A stretch of DNA of 64,000 nt. Source: Hemerocallis citrina (Eukaryota > Streptophyta > Magnoliopsida > Asparagales > Asphodelaceae). The position numbers were made by a program, and so were the translations under genes. The DNA lies in assembly GCA_017893485.1 (NCBI GenBank), contig CM030366.1:205469798-205533797 (forward strand). The letters are read 5' to 3'. This document shows, piece by piece, positions 24,507 through 36,460 of this stretch. The number at the start of each line of letters is the position of its first letter. The stretch's first letter is position 1. The notes under the pieces are model-generated. The model searched no databases, was not told where the DNA came from, and saw only the letters and a program-made list of their open reading frames with translations.

Positions 24507-24912
24507 GAATTTTTTACCAAACTATCCTTCTTTTTGTAAGTATGTACGAAACTGTCTCTGTTTGATAATTTAATACCAAAAACTTCCTGTCGCTGAGTTA
24601 ACGCGCCTAGTAATTTTCCTGTCGTTATCTCAGTTAGCGTGTTGCCAAGGGATACAACTTTTCCCTCAAGTGGGGGTGTGAGAAAAAACTTACCCAATAT
24701 AGGAACGCTAACTCCGTTAGCGCGCATATTTAAACCACTCACGCTAACGGGGTTAGCGTTCATAGATGGGACACTAGGGGAGCCTATCCTCAAGTAGGGG
24801 TGTAGGATAAAAACCCCAAGTATAGGCATGCTAACCCCGTTAGCGCACCTCTTTATACCAGACGCATTAACCGGATTAGCGTGTGTCGTTTGGGATTTTA
24901 TTAATTAAAGCT
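24507..24912. repeat. Left terminal inverted repeat of the MULE
   Basis: Inverted match to about 32620-33029. It includes several palindromic pairs such as GCTAACGGGGTTAGC near 24745 and GCTAACCCCGTTAGC near 24828. The inner end reads AGCGTGTGTCGTTTGGG. Confidence 0.85.
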
Positions 24913-25701
24913 CGCTATCTCACTCTCATCTCACTTCACTCTCTCCGAAAACCCAAATCAGGCAATTTTGAACCCAAACCCCTAAACCCTAGTCTTCGAT
25001 TTGGTCCTCTACCCATCCCAATCTCTCGAAATTTTTACTAAAATCTCTTCTTCACTGTCGAAATTCTCACTTCAACCAAGAAATTTCCCAAATTATTGGT
25101 GAACCCACAAACCCTTTTCCCCAAAATTTCCGAAGTAGAGGATCGGATCTGCAGCGGCGAAGTCGACTTCGATCTTCAACCCCACATTCGTTTGTAAGTG
25201 TTCCTAACTTATGGTAAAGAATTTTTAGTGATTTTGGGAGAAGGGGTTTGAAATTTTGGGTTCATTTTAGGGTTAAATTTGCATTATACATATATTAAAT
25301 TTGGGTGAAATTGTGGGTTCATTTTGTTTTGTACTTTATAAATATATGAAGTTTAGGGTTAAATTTGCATTAGTAGATTTAGGGTTTGGTTTGCACTTGT
25401 AAATTAGTATTGATAGATTTAGGTTTAGGTTTTAATTTGCATTGATAGATATATAAATTTGCATTGATAGACTTGATAAGTTTGCATTGATCAATTTGTG
25501 CGTGAATGATTTTGGTTGTAAAATTACCATTGCACGTGATAAATTTTCATTGTGTAATTAATCATAAGTAAACCAGTATTGGAATGGACATTGTAGGATT
25601 GTTAATAGTGACTTTACATTGAATTAATTAATCATAGCAATTTTAAGATAAATTTGTTAATATATATTATCAAACATGTAGGGTTGTATTTGATATAACA
25701 T

Positions 25702-27935
25702 ATGGTACGGACATTGGGTAATACCGAAGAAGGGAGTAGTAGTAGACCTCCAACAACCCGGAAAAGTCCATAGACATGTCATGGACAACCTCCCAAAAGA
25801 ACGAACCGTGGTGGACAGAAACGTACCAATGTAAGATGATTTAAATTTATTTTCATACGTTCAATTTTAACATCAATGAAATTATAAATTTGTATGTTGA
25901 ATTTAATTTTTTTTAGGTGTAGGATGAGGCGGGTCCTTCTTCTTCTCCGGCCACTCAAATGGGCCCGTCTCCTCCTCCTCCAAATCAACATCGACCTTCG
26001 TTTCCATCTAGTCAGCCGGGCCCATCTTCTTCCTCGTATGTTCCTCCGGTGGTTCCCGGTCCGATTGACCCAAAGCTGTTGACTTTACAAGGTCAGCATC
26101 GCTCTAAAGACATTTGGGAAGGAAATTCTTCGGAGTGAAATTTTAGGGGGCACGGCACGTTAGAGATGCATCCCCGTATACATGAGATATTACAGCAATG
26201 TGGGTTATACGACATAGGGTTGATGAGCTCCAATCAGGCGGACCGACCCTTATTAACAACCCTTCTTGAGAGATGGCATCACGAGATGCATAGTTTTCAC
26301 TTGCCGGTCGGCGAGACAACAGTGACACTGCAAGATGTTACTGTAATAACGGGTCTGCCAATTGATGGAGAGGCCGTAACTGGTACAATGGACTTTGAAC
26401 CAGAGTTCATTATCCATGAGTATCTCGGTGTAGAGGTGGATCGATCGGCCCTTGTAGGCAAATTGTTGAGGCTGAAATGGTTGAAGGAAAAATTCTTCGA
26501 TACGTTGACTAATGCCTCCACGGAGTTGCAAGTACATTGTTACCGCCGGGCGTACATAATGACACTGTTCGGAGGTGTGATGTTCCCAAATTCCTCAAGA
26601 GATTTCATTCCGTTGATGTACCTACCACTAATCGCCGATCTTGGTGGAGTTGGGGGGTACAGTTGGGGAAGTGCTGCATTGGCCACATTGTATACAACCT
26701 TGTGCAATTGCTCTCTCAGTGCCAAGCAGATGAACGGACCAATGTTAATGCCACAGGTCTGGAGTTGGGAATGACTACACATTGGCCGACCTGTTGTCGC
26801 AAAGCAGTCACCAAAGTGGGCGAATCTTCCCGAGGACGAGAACATGAGGCCACCGCAAGGTGTGTATTGGACGGGTTCATTGATGTGGAAGGCTAGCCCT
26901 AATAGATGCCTCTCATATCACCGGGATGAGCTTGACCATCTGGCAGACGAATGTGTTAAGTGGCAACCATATACGGAGGAACGTTTAGCGAGATTGCCTC
27001 TAGTTTGTACCTCGAATCCTCAACTGTGGTTGACAAAAGCACTGTTTATCCACTTTGGTACAGTTGAGGCATATTTTCTGGATAGAGTACTTCGTCAGTT
27101 TGGGTTGTGTCAGAATATTCCGGTCCATCAACCGTATAATGCCGATCTACACAGTGTCACCGGTATGGGTCGACAAGCAGTTCACGATTGGGCAGCTTCA
27201 TTGCACCTACACATGGATATTTGGAATCATCGTCTCGATCACGTAATTACGAATATTCCACCGTTTGATGCGCCGTCCCATGTCCCTTACATGACGTGGT
27301 ATAGGAAAATGACTTGCCTTTACATTTTGCCAACCAACCAATTTCCAGTCGGGGTCCAAGTACCGACACGTAGACATGCCGCCGATCCAGTAGACACCTA
27401 CTCTGTTAATCTGTCAATGTTTCAACCAATGGCACCATTGCTTCGGAGTGTTGTAAGTTTTATGTCCATATTTACATTGAATTTATTATTACGTCTACTT
27501 ATTCAAGTTATTATCACTTTTCATTCGTTTTTTGTGTAGATGACCCAAACATGGATTCTAGCGAAAGAATGCGCGAAAGTATTGAAAAGTAATGTAGCCA
27601 AATCGTTGAAGGTATTCACGCGTAAAATTGTTGAGTCATGTCGAGTACAAGCAGATCTCGTCGGCGAAGGCAACAGAATAGATGCGATATTGTCCGGTCC
27701 CGTGCACCAAACAGGTTGTCGGAAGACAACGGCTACAAAATATCGTCCACGTCCAATAATACACGAAGAAAGACAGCGAAGAAGAAGGGACCCGTCTCCA
27801 CCGATTGATGAAATCCAAGAAGAGGAAGAAGAAGAAGTAGACGAAGATAATATTCTCCTTTCCAGCTTAACTCAAGCTAGCCCAAAGCGTCCTAAACGTG
27901 CAAGGAAACGTCCAAATCTTTTCAATCCTTTGTAA
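25702..27935 (+). pseudogene. Plant mobile domain (PMD) protein gene of the MULE, decayed
   Basis: A three-exon model fits: 25702-25830, 25923-27452 and 27540-27935 (GTAAG donors at 25831 and 27453; TAG acceptors), all in phase, about 685 codons. The domain shows IHEILQQCGLYDI, WHHEMHSFHLPVGETTVTLQ, DVTVITGLPIDG, YSWGSAALATLYTTLC and the C-terminal WILAKECAKVL, as in the PMD/aminotransferase-like family (relatives of MAIN and MAIL1, silencing-related nuclear proteins also carried by transposons). The C-terminus is basic and acidic (EEEEEEVDED, then RPKRARKRP). Three in-frame stops break it: TAG 25771-25773, TGA 26136-26138 and TGA 26772-26774; the frame otherwise persists. Confidence 0.85.
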
Positions 27936-29085
27936 GTAAATTTTCATTTGGCATGTGGCAAGGAAACGTGCAAGGTTAGCATGTGATTGGGCATTAATAA
28001 TTTTAGTTTGCTGAATATATAGCTCTAATGCAGACCAACAAAAATTCGGATCAAGTGTTCTACCAATCATGGATTTCAGAGAGTTGTCGTTTCCTACGGG
28101 CACGTCATAAAATATTGACCATCACATTTTCCCACTGTATAACGGGCTAAAATTTTAATATTCCATCGTTCTCTATCCCAATTAGTAACCTCATAAACCT
28201 TCTCTACAAGTTCTTCCATTGTGATTGTACGGGGTACCCAAATTGTTTCGGGATCAACGAAACTATAACAAAAACTTATTTTTGGGTCACGAATAATCTC
28301 TGTCACGTCCCGCTTTCCAAAAATACGGAATGCAAGCACGTGAAACGGCCCAGCGAATGACTTGCATCATCCATAAGCTGTTATCGGTCCAACTCGACAA
28401 TACCAACAACAAGTAAAACAACCACGCATGCAATAAAAGAATAATCACATAAATAACAACATTGGAATTTAAGCATAAAAATGACCAATATAAAAATAAT
28501 CCAACATCTGGAATAACAAACAACATCCGGGTCAAAGCCCACAATACAAGGAAAACAATATTGTTCAATTTACTAAAGTTCTCAAATAAAGCAACATTTA
28601 TTTAAGCGGCGCAGCAAAATATTTCCTTCACCATTGTTGCTCCCATAGTCCGTCAAGTAAATCTCCTTGATTACCTATAAGCTATTCATCTAAAGAGAGG
28701 AAAAATATCCTTAGAGCAAGTCGTGGACAGCAAGTAGAGAAACAAAGAACAATGACTATCGGTATAACGATGAATTCAATGGACGATAAAATCAATAGTA
28801 TAAAACAATGACAAGGTGATAATAGTACAATGTGCAATAATGATGATTTATAATGATAACAATAAACGATAACAATAATTGTAAACAATAACGATAACAC
28901 TGTTCAATAAAGGTGACAATATGCAATGACAATGCGATGAAAATCTTAAGTCTATTATTCATTTTAATCCTAACTAATGCACGTACTACTGCATCCCATA
29001 CTACAGGTTCCATGCATACAATCAATTTCATTTAGACTAAGGTGGTAGATTCTATAGTTTATGTACTCGGCACAATATAACATTT

Positions 29086-29265
29086 CAATAATAGCACCCT
29101 CATGTAATGTATTCTAGAGGTGGCCCCCGTCAATCCTTGATGTGGCACTTAGTTCTATGTGGCACTTAGTTTCATGTAATGGGTTCTAGAGGTGGCCCCC
29201 GTAGGTTCTAAAGGTGCCCCCCGTCATTCCTTGACGTGGCACTTAGTTCCATTTAACATTAAAAT
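29086..29265. repeat. Minisatellite cassette of the LTR (GTGGCACTTAGTT type)
   Basis: Repeats of CTAGAGGTGGCCCCCGT, CTTGA(C/T)GTGGCACTTAGTT and CATGTAATG. Anchors on both sides (TTCTATAGTTTATGTACTCGG and CCGAGTACAGTTACTATG) match those of the sister LTRs. Confidence 0.8.
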
Positions 29266-30639
29266 ATGGGAAGCACAGGCCCCACACTCCCGAGTACAGT
29301 TACTATGTCATCAACTACCCTAGTCAACCCTTAACCCCAGCTTGATTAGCATTCTTTATTCAATTAATATATAATAATGCGACTAATAAGGGATACTATA
29401 AAAGATGGCAACGCAACCCTAAGATCATGCAATGTACTCTATACAATTAATGCACCAAATATAACATTATAGATTCAATTCCATATTATTAAACATAGGA
29501 ACCCAATTCTGGACAGCAGTAGGTTGCTGTACCAAAATCAAAATTTCCGTTGCTACGAGATAGCAAATGTGGATCCGTCAGAAGGTATAGAAACTAGACT
29601 CATGCTCGGTTCCAATGCATATAATTAAGGTACATAATAGTTGTGGTAACGTGTGTCAAAACAGCAAACTATACAAAATTAGTGTTCTGCCAGAATTTGT
29701 AAAATTGTGTTTATACATATGGAACAGGACTGAAACAACATTAATTAATTCCAGGAAAATTAGAGAATGTTCTCTAGTGTGTCTAGTATCAGCATGAAAA
29801 ATTTTAAGTCATTATCTTATAGGTAGCATGGTTAAATTAATTGTGAATCAAAGTGTGACAGCAGTTTTTAGGATCTGGAATTGTACGGCATAGCAGCAGT
29901 AAAACTGCGATATCTCTCAAACCGTAACTCGGAATTCAATTCCGCCAAAAAGAAAAGTAAAATTGACATCTGGGGCTACATTTTATATTCAAGAAATTAT
30001 TGATTTTGGTGACATTATCTAGATCGAAACAGCAAGGTAACATTCAGGTCGGCGTTAATTTTCAGGGTGTCAACATATTCCTTTTTGAATAAAACGATTA
30101 AAAAGTTAGGGACGATGAATTGGCAGTTAACAATAATAAATCACAACAAGCCATACCTATGTGAACATGGTATTAAGATGTAAAATGTCCATAATCTTAC
30201 TAATCACAAACAACTAATACACTAACATCAATCATATAAGCCATCAATACTAGTATGCAATCTACAATTGTTGTGAGATGTCATGACATGAAATACGATA
30301 ATAATCCATATTTCTATATTCAATAACTATATGTACGCATGTAAGATTCTCTATACATTGGAAACAAAGATGGCACGAAGTCAAGACTGCAACTTGAATT
30401 TACTCGTGTAAATTCGTAGTATCCTAACTATAGATAACAATAACAATATACGATAACAATTTGGGATCTACTTGCGGGATTCAATAAAAATCTTGAATAT
30501 GACACAATAACTATTCTAGAAGAATGACTTGCCTTTAGGACGACGTTAGGTCCAATATGCGAAGAATAATAGGATCAGAATCCCGGTGACACGTTGGCGA
30601 GCAACGATCACGATAATCATGATCGGGCACGGATCTAGA

Positions 30640-30830
30640 TGATCGAAACGATTAAGGGTCGGGATCAAGTGTGATCGGTCGATCGGACGGCTGAGATCGA
30701 AGATCAAGATGATGATCACGATCACGATGATCAAAAGAGATCCTACGGTCGAGATCAAGATCTTGATGATGATGATGATGGTGATGATGATCGATGCAAA
30801 TCCAATGGCCAAGATCCACGGATCAAGAAG
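30640..30830. repeat. GATCA/GATGAT-rich low-complexity tract
   Basis: Dense GATCAAGATC and GATGATGATG repeats in the LTR; a frame through it is not a credible gene. Confidence 0.7.
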
Positions 30831-32619
30831 CGATCGAAGGCTTAGATTGATCAGACCGGGATGGAGATGATAATGGTTTGGATCTTGATCAGATTGGACG
30901 ACCCACATCTGATCAGAAGATGATCAAGATCCAATCAGACGGCCAAGGTTCAACATGATCAAAACTCCATGATCACACAGAAAATGGCAATGGGGCTGAT
31001 GCTACGGTCTGTTGCTGCTGGACGACGCGATAGAAGGTCGCAAAGGGGGGGGGGGTCGCGAGCAGCGCGAGGGCAGCATGAGCAGTGGAGGTCGCGACTG
31101 GCAGTTGTTGGCTCTGGCTGCGTTCGTTGTTGACTGTCGCCGGAAGTAGGGGAGTGCTGTGGTGGCTTGCTGGGATCGTGAGGAGGGAGCAGCGTAGTGG
31201 GGGCTGATCGGGGTGTCGCATGGGGCTTTGCTGCATCGTTGAGAGGAGGCAGGAGGATGGGGAGCACCGGGAGACAGGGCGGCGAGGGGAGCTCGTGATG
31301 CTGCGTCGCGGAGGCACGACAGGATGGCGCCATTAGGGATGAGGGAAAGATTGGGAGGCGTGAAGAGGTAGGGGAGCACCAGGGTGATGCACAATAGGCG
31401 GTCGATGCAGGAGGCGCATCGGTGGTTGTGGCATCGCGGCTGTAGGGCGATAGGGGCACAGGGCGGGGTTGCTGCTTGGGCGCGACGCAGGAGGAAGGGG
31501 GATCGAGAGATGGGTTCTGAGAGAGAGAGATAGCGGGATGAAGAAGGTGAAGAGGTAGGGTGCGGCTGTTAGGGGGTTAAATAGTGGGAGTAAGGTTAGG
31601 GTTAGGGTAATAGAATAGGGTTATATATATATAGGGTTAATGGGCATGGGTTGTTGGGTAGATGAGTTTGGATCCAATAAGAGATAGGATTATAGGGTAT
31701 TGGGTTTAAAAATCCAATAGGAAAACAATTAGGATAACCAATAAAATATAATCTATAATAAATGTACTTTGCATTACAATATAGAATTTATTTGAATACT
31801 ACAAATACCATTAACAATATAAATAGATTTTTTTTATTACTTTATCAATCAAGGGTAATGATAATAATAAAAATAATAAAAATAGTCATAATAATAATAA
31901 TAATAAAATAAGAATAAAAGTAATAATAATAATACTGATAACAATAATAATAACAACAACATAAATAGGGTTTGTATTACAATATGAGAATCATAGTGAA
32001 TAGTTACAAATAAAATTATTGATTAAAAATAAACTTTAATAGGAGGTCCGAAAATATATTTTAAGAAAATAATTTGAAAGCAGGAAAATAATTTACAAAA
32101 AAAATTTAAAACACCAAAAATACACAAAAAATACAGAATTGGGGAAACATGGGTTACAATCTCACCACCAAAATAAAGCCCAATAGGAATATCGTAATGC
32201 ATACCTATACATATTTATAAAGAAAATAATCATTATCTACTAAACAAAATGTATTTGATAAAATGATATACAAATCATACCTTCAAATATATGATCAGAA
32301 AAGATGGGGAATTTCGAGCTTCGAGAAGACGACGTAGTGAATGGGTGAATAAAAAATCCGCTATGTAAATACCCAAACAAACAAAAGGCCAAACATGGAT
32401 TTAGGGTTTTCAAAGTGGGAGGATATATGAATGTGAGAGAAGAAGAAGATGAATGAGATAGAAGAAGAAGAAGAAGAAGAAGAAGAAGATCCTTTAAGAT
32501 TTTGTAGAGTATTTTGAGTAAGATCTACAATTGGGATGCTAGGGTTTTGGATTTTGGTTCCGAAATTGGGGGAGAAAGAAAAGAGAGAGACACTATAAAT
32601 ATAATGATGTACCAATCAG

Positions 32620-33029
32620 CGATTGGGATTTAATTAAAGCCCAAACGACACACGCTAACCCGGTTAACGCGCCTGGTCTAAAGAGGCGTGCTAACGGGGT
32701 TAGCGTGTCTATACTAGGGGTCTTTTGCCTACATCCCTACTTCAAGAGTAGTCTCTCCTATTGTCGACCTATCACGCAAAACCCTGTTAGCGCGAGTGGT
32801 TTAAACAGGCACGCTAATGGAGTTAGCGTGTCTATAATTGGTGGTTTTTTTTGCAAACACCTTGCTGAGGGAAAGTGTTATCCCCTAACACACGCTAACT
32901 GAGAAAGCACGAAGAAAATTAATAGGCGTATTAACTCAGTTAGCGATAGGGAGTTTTTGGTATTAAATTTTCAAACAGGGACAGTTTCGTACATACTTAC
33001 AAAAAGTGGGATAGTTTGGTAAAAAATTC
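32620..33029. repeat. Right terminal inverted repeat of the MULE
   Basis: Inverted partner of 24507-24912. It contains GTTAGCG-type palindromic pairs and ends GGTAAAAAATTC next to the direct repeat CTCATCTCT. Confidence 0.85.
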
Positions 33030-34465
33030 CTCATCTCTGCTCTCTCCTCCCGTTCTCTCTCTCCTGATCTGAGTTCCCGCCCAAAAATCCCAAACTTGTT
33101 ACTGTACATCTTCCTCAACTTCTTTTCTCATCTTCTCCGGTGCTGCCCCCTACTCCGGCGACCCCAAGCACCGTTGTCGTCCTCCGTCACGACCCCTGAC
33201 ACGTGCCAGCACCCCTGAAACCCTGTCCTCTTCCCCGTTTGTCGACAGCCAGCAAAACCCTATCTGCTCCTCTTCTCGATCAGTACAGCGCGCCTGTGCT
33301 TCGCCGCTGTTGACGCTCTCCACCGCCGCGCCGTTCGCCGCCTACCCCGGCTGCTAGCGATGCCACCCAGCCCCATGGGTGCCAATGCTGCCCTCTCTCT
33401 CTTGTGCTGTAGCTGCCTTTGGCTCTTGCTATTTTGATTTGGACTCTTTTGTGCACGTGTTGTGCACGTGCTAAATTGTTAGTTCGTGGGTTCATTGCTT
33501 CGGGATCCTTATCCCGTTATTCTTGGTATTCGTTTTCACCGTCTAACAGGCAAGTCACCGTCCTCTTAAATTGCTAATTGTATCAAATTCAAGTTTTGTT
33601 GAAACTCTTGCAAGTAGATCTCTTTGTTATCATATTATCCATTGTTTATTTCTTCGTTGGGTCTATTGAGGGTTTACACGAGCTAACCCCAATATTCTTG
33701 ACTCTAAAGTTTGGATCTTTCATGAGTGCATATAGAATTGATAATAAGGTTGTTCATATAGTCACGACACAAATTAATTATTATAGAGACAATTGCTAGG
33801 TTGTATGTTGTTTGATCGATTAATGGATGATTGATACTAAATTGATGTCTAAGTGTGTTATAATTTTGTTCATCATGTTTGACACCCATCATGCTGATTA
33901 TATAACTTATTGACTAAGAGAATTGATACCCGTCACGTTTAATTAATTTATTTTCATGAAAACTACCATAAAACCTGTATATTGCTTGCTGACCTGAATG
34001 TTAACTGTTATTTTCGAACTAGTAAACGATCTTAAATTAAATTACTTCCTGAACAAGAATTTTAGCCTCATCTTTCTAGTTTCCAGAACAACCTGAATTT
34101 TTGAATTCCGAGTTTTGTAGCAAAAGTTATGCTCGTTTTACTACAGCTATGTTTTATTTCCAGAATTATACTTTTCAGATTTTCTTGAATTAATTATTCC
34201 TATATCATTGTATTGCATGAATTAATGTATGTGTGTTGCATTGCATGATCCTAGTGCCTCATTATCATCATTCTAAATGTCCTATCTAAGTTATCGTCCT
34301 ATTGTTCCCCCATTGTTACTATTGTTCGTCTAATGTCTCATATTTGCATATTGCATTATATTGTTGCATTAATAAAACTGTTAACAAGCTGGGATTTAAT
34401 GGTTGACCTAAGTAGTGGACAATATAGAGACTGTACTCGGAAGGGAGCTCGTGGTTTCCCTACAA

Positions 34466-34570
34466 TTACTGAATGACTGAATGACTGAATAACTGGATAA
34501 CTGTATAGTGTTCCATGGATACCGATACTGAATAACTGAATGAATGAATGACTGAATAACTGAATACTGA
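34466..34570. repeat. (ACTGAATG)n minisatellite cassette of the LTR
   Basis: Units ACTGAATG/ACTGAATA, plus TGGATAACTG, between the anchors GACTGTACTCGG (34430) and CGAGTACATGAACTATA (34592). Confidence 0.85.
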
Positions 34571-35690
34571 AAAGAATTGTTTATACCGTTTCCCGAGTAC
34601 ATGAACTATAAAACCCACTACTAAGTCTAAACGAAATTGATTGTGTGTATCGAACCTGTAGTATGGGATGCAGTAGTACATGCATTACATAGGATTCAAA
34701 TGATTAATAGACTTAAGAGTTGCATCACATTGACACTGCATATTGTTCCTCATTGTTCCTATTAATATCGAGTTGATCATTGATTATTGTTACCGAATAT
34801 TACATTATTGTTTATAGCCATTGTATCGATTACCGTGATCTTGATTATTGATTATCGTGCCATGTTATTGATTCCTATTGATCCATTGAAATTATTGTTA
34901 TACCGTTATTCCATTGTTCTCTACTTTCTTTACTTGCTGTCCATGACTTGCTCTAAGGACAATTTTTTCCCTCTTTTTAGATAAAGTATTTACAGATGTT
35001 GATGGAGAATTTCCTGATGGATTGGGAGAACAACATTGGTGAAAGAATTGATTGCATCGCCGCTTAATAAATAATTATTTTGTCATGAAGACTTAATTAT
35101 TGAACTTATTGTATTGAGACTTATTACTTTTGTGTTTGGGATTTATTTTGTTCTGAGCTTATGTCCCGAATATTGCTATTTATTTCTAGATGTTGGATTA
35201 TTATTATTGTATTTGGATATTTTTATTGCTTCATTCCAAGTATTTTTGTTCATGAGATTATTATTATTGCCTGCGCATTTATTCTGTATTGATTATATTG
35301 TTGAGTTGATCGGATAAACAGCTTATGGGTGACATTAGTTATTCGCTGGACCAATGTCATGTACTCGTATTCCGTATTTTTGAGAAGCGGGGCATGACAA
35401 AGGTAGCAGAAGTGAGTTTGAGAAAGTTTTCGAAGAGGAGGAGATTTCTTTTCAACGAAGGAGCCATGGCAAGTTTGAGAAGAAGAGATTTTGAGATGGA
35501 AAAAAATTATAGGATTGAATATTGCTCGTTTTGACGTGATTTATATAGAGTCCTAGAGAGTCATTGTTTCCATGTTCAGATATATACTTATCCCTACATG
35601 AAACAACAGATTAATTTCCTTAATTGAATATATAAATTTGTATAGTAGGTACAGCAAGGTTTAATTAATATTTGACTAAAATTTTCTGGC

Positions 35691-35847
35691 TGTACTTCAA
35701 ACTCAAATCGTAAAATTATAATTGTTAAAAGGATATAATATGATTCATTTCGGATCTTAATTGTTCATTGTTCACATAAATGGTTTTTTTATTTAAATAG
35801 GAAAGGCTCCAGCCTATATATACTAGTAATTTACACGTGCGATGCAC

Positions 35848-35848
<1 letters not shown>
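35691..35848 (-). repeat. Helitron-type 3' end (reverse orientation)
   Basis: CTAG at 35823-35826 is followed on the plus strand by TAATTTACACGTGCGATGCAC, i.e. read on the minus strand a hairpin (GTGCATCGCAC) 9-10 nt before CTAG. It resembles the end of the miniature Helitron at 3295-3530. No 5' end was found. The rest of this stretch holds nothing recognisable. Confidence 0.4.

Positions 35849-35940
<92 letters not shown>
35849..35940. repeat. (TA)n(GA)n compound microsatellite
   Basis: TA repeats to about 35890, then GA repeats to 35940, directly abutting the end of the unclassified repeat family. Confidence 0.95.
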
Positions 35941-35943
<3 letters not shown>

Positions 35944-36159
35944 TATTATGAGATGGTGAGCTCAACTTCTGATCTTGAGCTGAAGTTCTCAGCCGTTCGA
36001 TCGCGATCAAAGGGCTCAGATTTGATCCCTAACAGCGGCTGAGTAGTTGAGGGGCAAAATGGTCAATTTCATATCCCCAACTTCTTTCTCGCTTAGCTCA
36101 TTCCTTCTCCCTCCCGCTCTGTCTCTTTCTTTGTCGACAAAACCCTACTTCTTATCGTG

Positions 36160-36460
36160 AGCTGTTCTCTCTCTCTCCTCGAAGACAAACTGTTCTCTCT
36201 CTCTCTTCGAGGAGAAACCCAAATCGCTGTTACGGTTTCGATTTATACTCTCAGTGGGTTCTGCCTCTCTCTTCGACGATAAACCCAAATCGCGATTAGG
36301 GTTTCGATTTCTACTTTCAATGGGTTCTCTCTCTCTCTCTACGACAAAAAATCCAAATCGCGATTAAGGTTTCGATTTCTACTCTCAGTAGGGTTCTCTC
36401 TCTCTCTCTTCAAAGACAAACCCAAATCGCGATTAGGGTTTCAATTCCTGAGCAATTCGA
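36160..36460. repeat. Imperfect tandem repeats of AAATCGCGATTAGGGTTTCG
   Basis: About four units of 60-65 bp combining CTCTCTCT, AAACCCAAATCGCG and ATTAGGGTTTCGATTTCTAC. The inverted counterpart is at 62860-63120. Confidence 0.75.

Larger units (their letters stand above)
28301..32158 (-). mobile_element. Solo LTR, 3.86 kb, inside the MULE
   Basis: On the plus strand it starts TGTCACGTCCCGC and ends GGGTTACA, flanked by a perfect ATCTC duplication (28296-28300 and 32159-32163). The start matches, inverted, the 3'-end block of the LTRs at 23752 and 39528. The GC-rich leader (30990-31500) contains several overlapping frames in both directions that are not credible genes. Insertion occurred inside the transposase remnant. 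Confidence 0.9.
27980..32202 (-). pseudogene. MULE transposase N-terminal remnant, split by a solo LTR
   Basis: On the minus strand ATG at 32200-32202 opens MHYDIPIGLYFGG. After removing the solo LTR and one target copy the frame runs straight on (EIIRDPKISFCYSF..., VPRTITMEELVEKVYEVTNW) to a frameshift near 28100. Beyond it, PVGNDNSLKSMI and ALELYIQQ are read in another frame. The layout (short N-terminal domain ending in a xELYI strand) resembles the beginning of mudrA-type transposases. The DDE catalytic part is missing, because the remnant runs into the 3' end of the convergent PMD gene. The identification as transposase is inferred. Confidence 0.6.
24507..33029. mobile_element. Mutator-like transposon (MULE) carrying a PMD gene, 8.5 kb with insert
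   Basis: Terminal inverted repeats of about 400 bp (24507-24912 and about 32620-33029) start GAATTTTTTACCAAACTATC. Flanking 9-bp direct repeats CTCCTCTCT (24498-24506) and CTCATCTCT (33030-33038) match at 8 of 9 positions, fitting Mutator. The repeats hold a series of paired GCTAAC...GTTAGC palindromes. Inside are a plus-strand PMD gene and, convergent to it, the first part of a MULE transposase. Without the nested solo LTR the element is about 4.66 kb, too short for a full transposase, so it is a non-autonomous deletion derivative. Confidence 0.85.
23752..35399 (+). mobile_element. Solo LTR (3.1 kb without insert), interrupted by a Mutator-like element
   Basis: It starts TGTAACCCCCATTCC and ends GCGGGGCATGACA, flanked by AAGGC (23747-23751) and AAGGT (35400-35404). 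The left piece 23752-24506 and right piece 33039-35399 join into one LTR closely colinear with the intact solo LTR at 39528-42226: same TATAAATA box (24430-24437), same CTTCGGGATCCTTATCC block, same 3' end. No internal retrotransposon region is present. Confidence 0.9.
23290..35467 (-). pseudogene. Type II membrane-protein gene split by an 11.6-kb insertion
   Basis: The start codon and first about 20 codons lie at 35405-35467 (GCCATGGC context and TATA box at 35540-35547 kept). The remainder lies at 23290-23751, reading VLSAILMAGPFLNVILVLSM to the end DEDE. The break coincides with the 5-bp duplication AAGGC/AAGGT of the inserted LTR. Apart from the insertion the coding part is open and about 95 percent like the copy at 3857-4486. 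Its C-terminus lacks the tandem duplication seen there and probably represents the ancestral form. Confidence 0.8.
22985..35690. repeat. Second type II gene unit, expanded by nested insertions
   Basis: 22985-23751 plus 35400-35690 together match 3540-4710 colinearly. Everything between is inserted DNA. This is the largest internal evidence for the nest. Confidence 0.85.

Noticed and set aside
30959..31459. Overlapping proline/serine-rich frames in a GC-rich patch
   Set aside because: They lie in the leader part of a solo LTR, overlap in three frames and show no domain. Similar GC-rich leaders with spurious frames occur in the sister LTRs at 18.5, 33.2 and 40.3 kb.
31592..31625. TTAGGG-like repeats resembling telomeric DNA
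   Set aside because: Only about three imperfect GGTTAGG units, inside an LTR where sister copies read ACCCTATAAATACAACCCTAA. Not a telomere tract.
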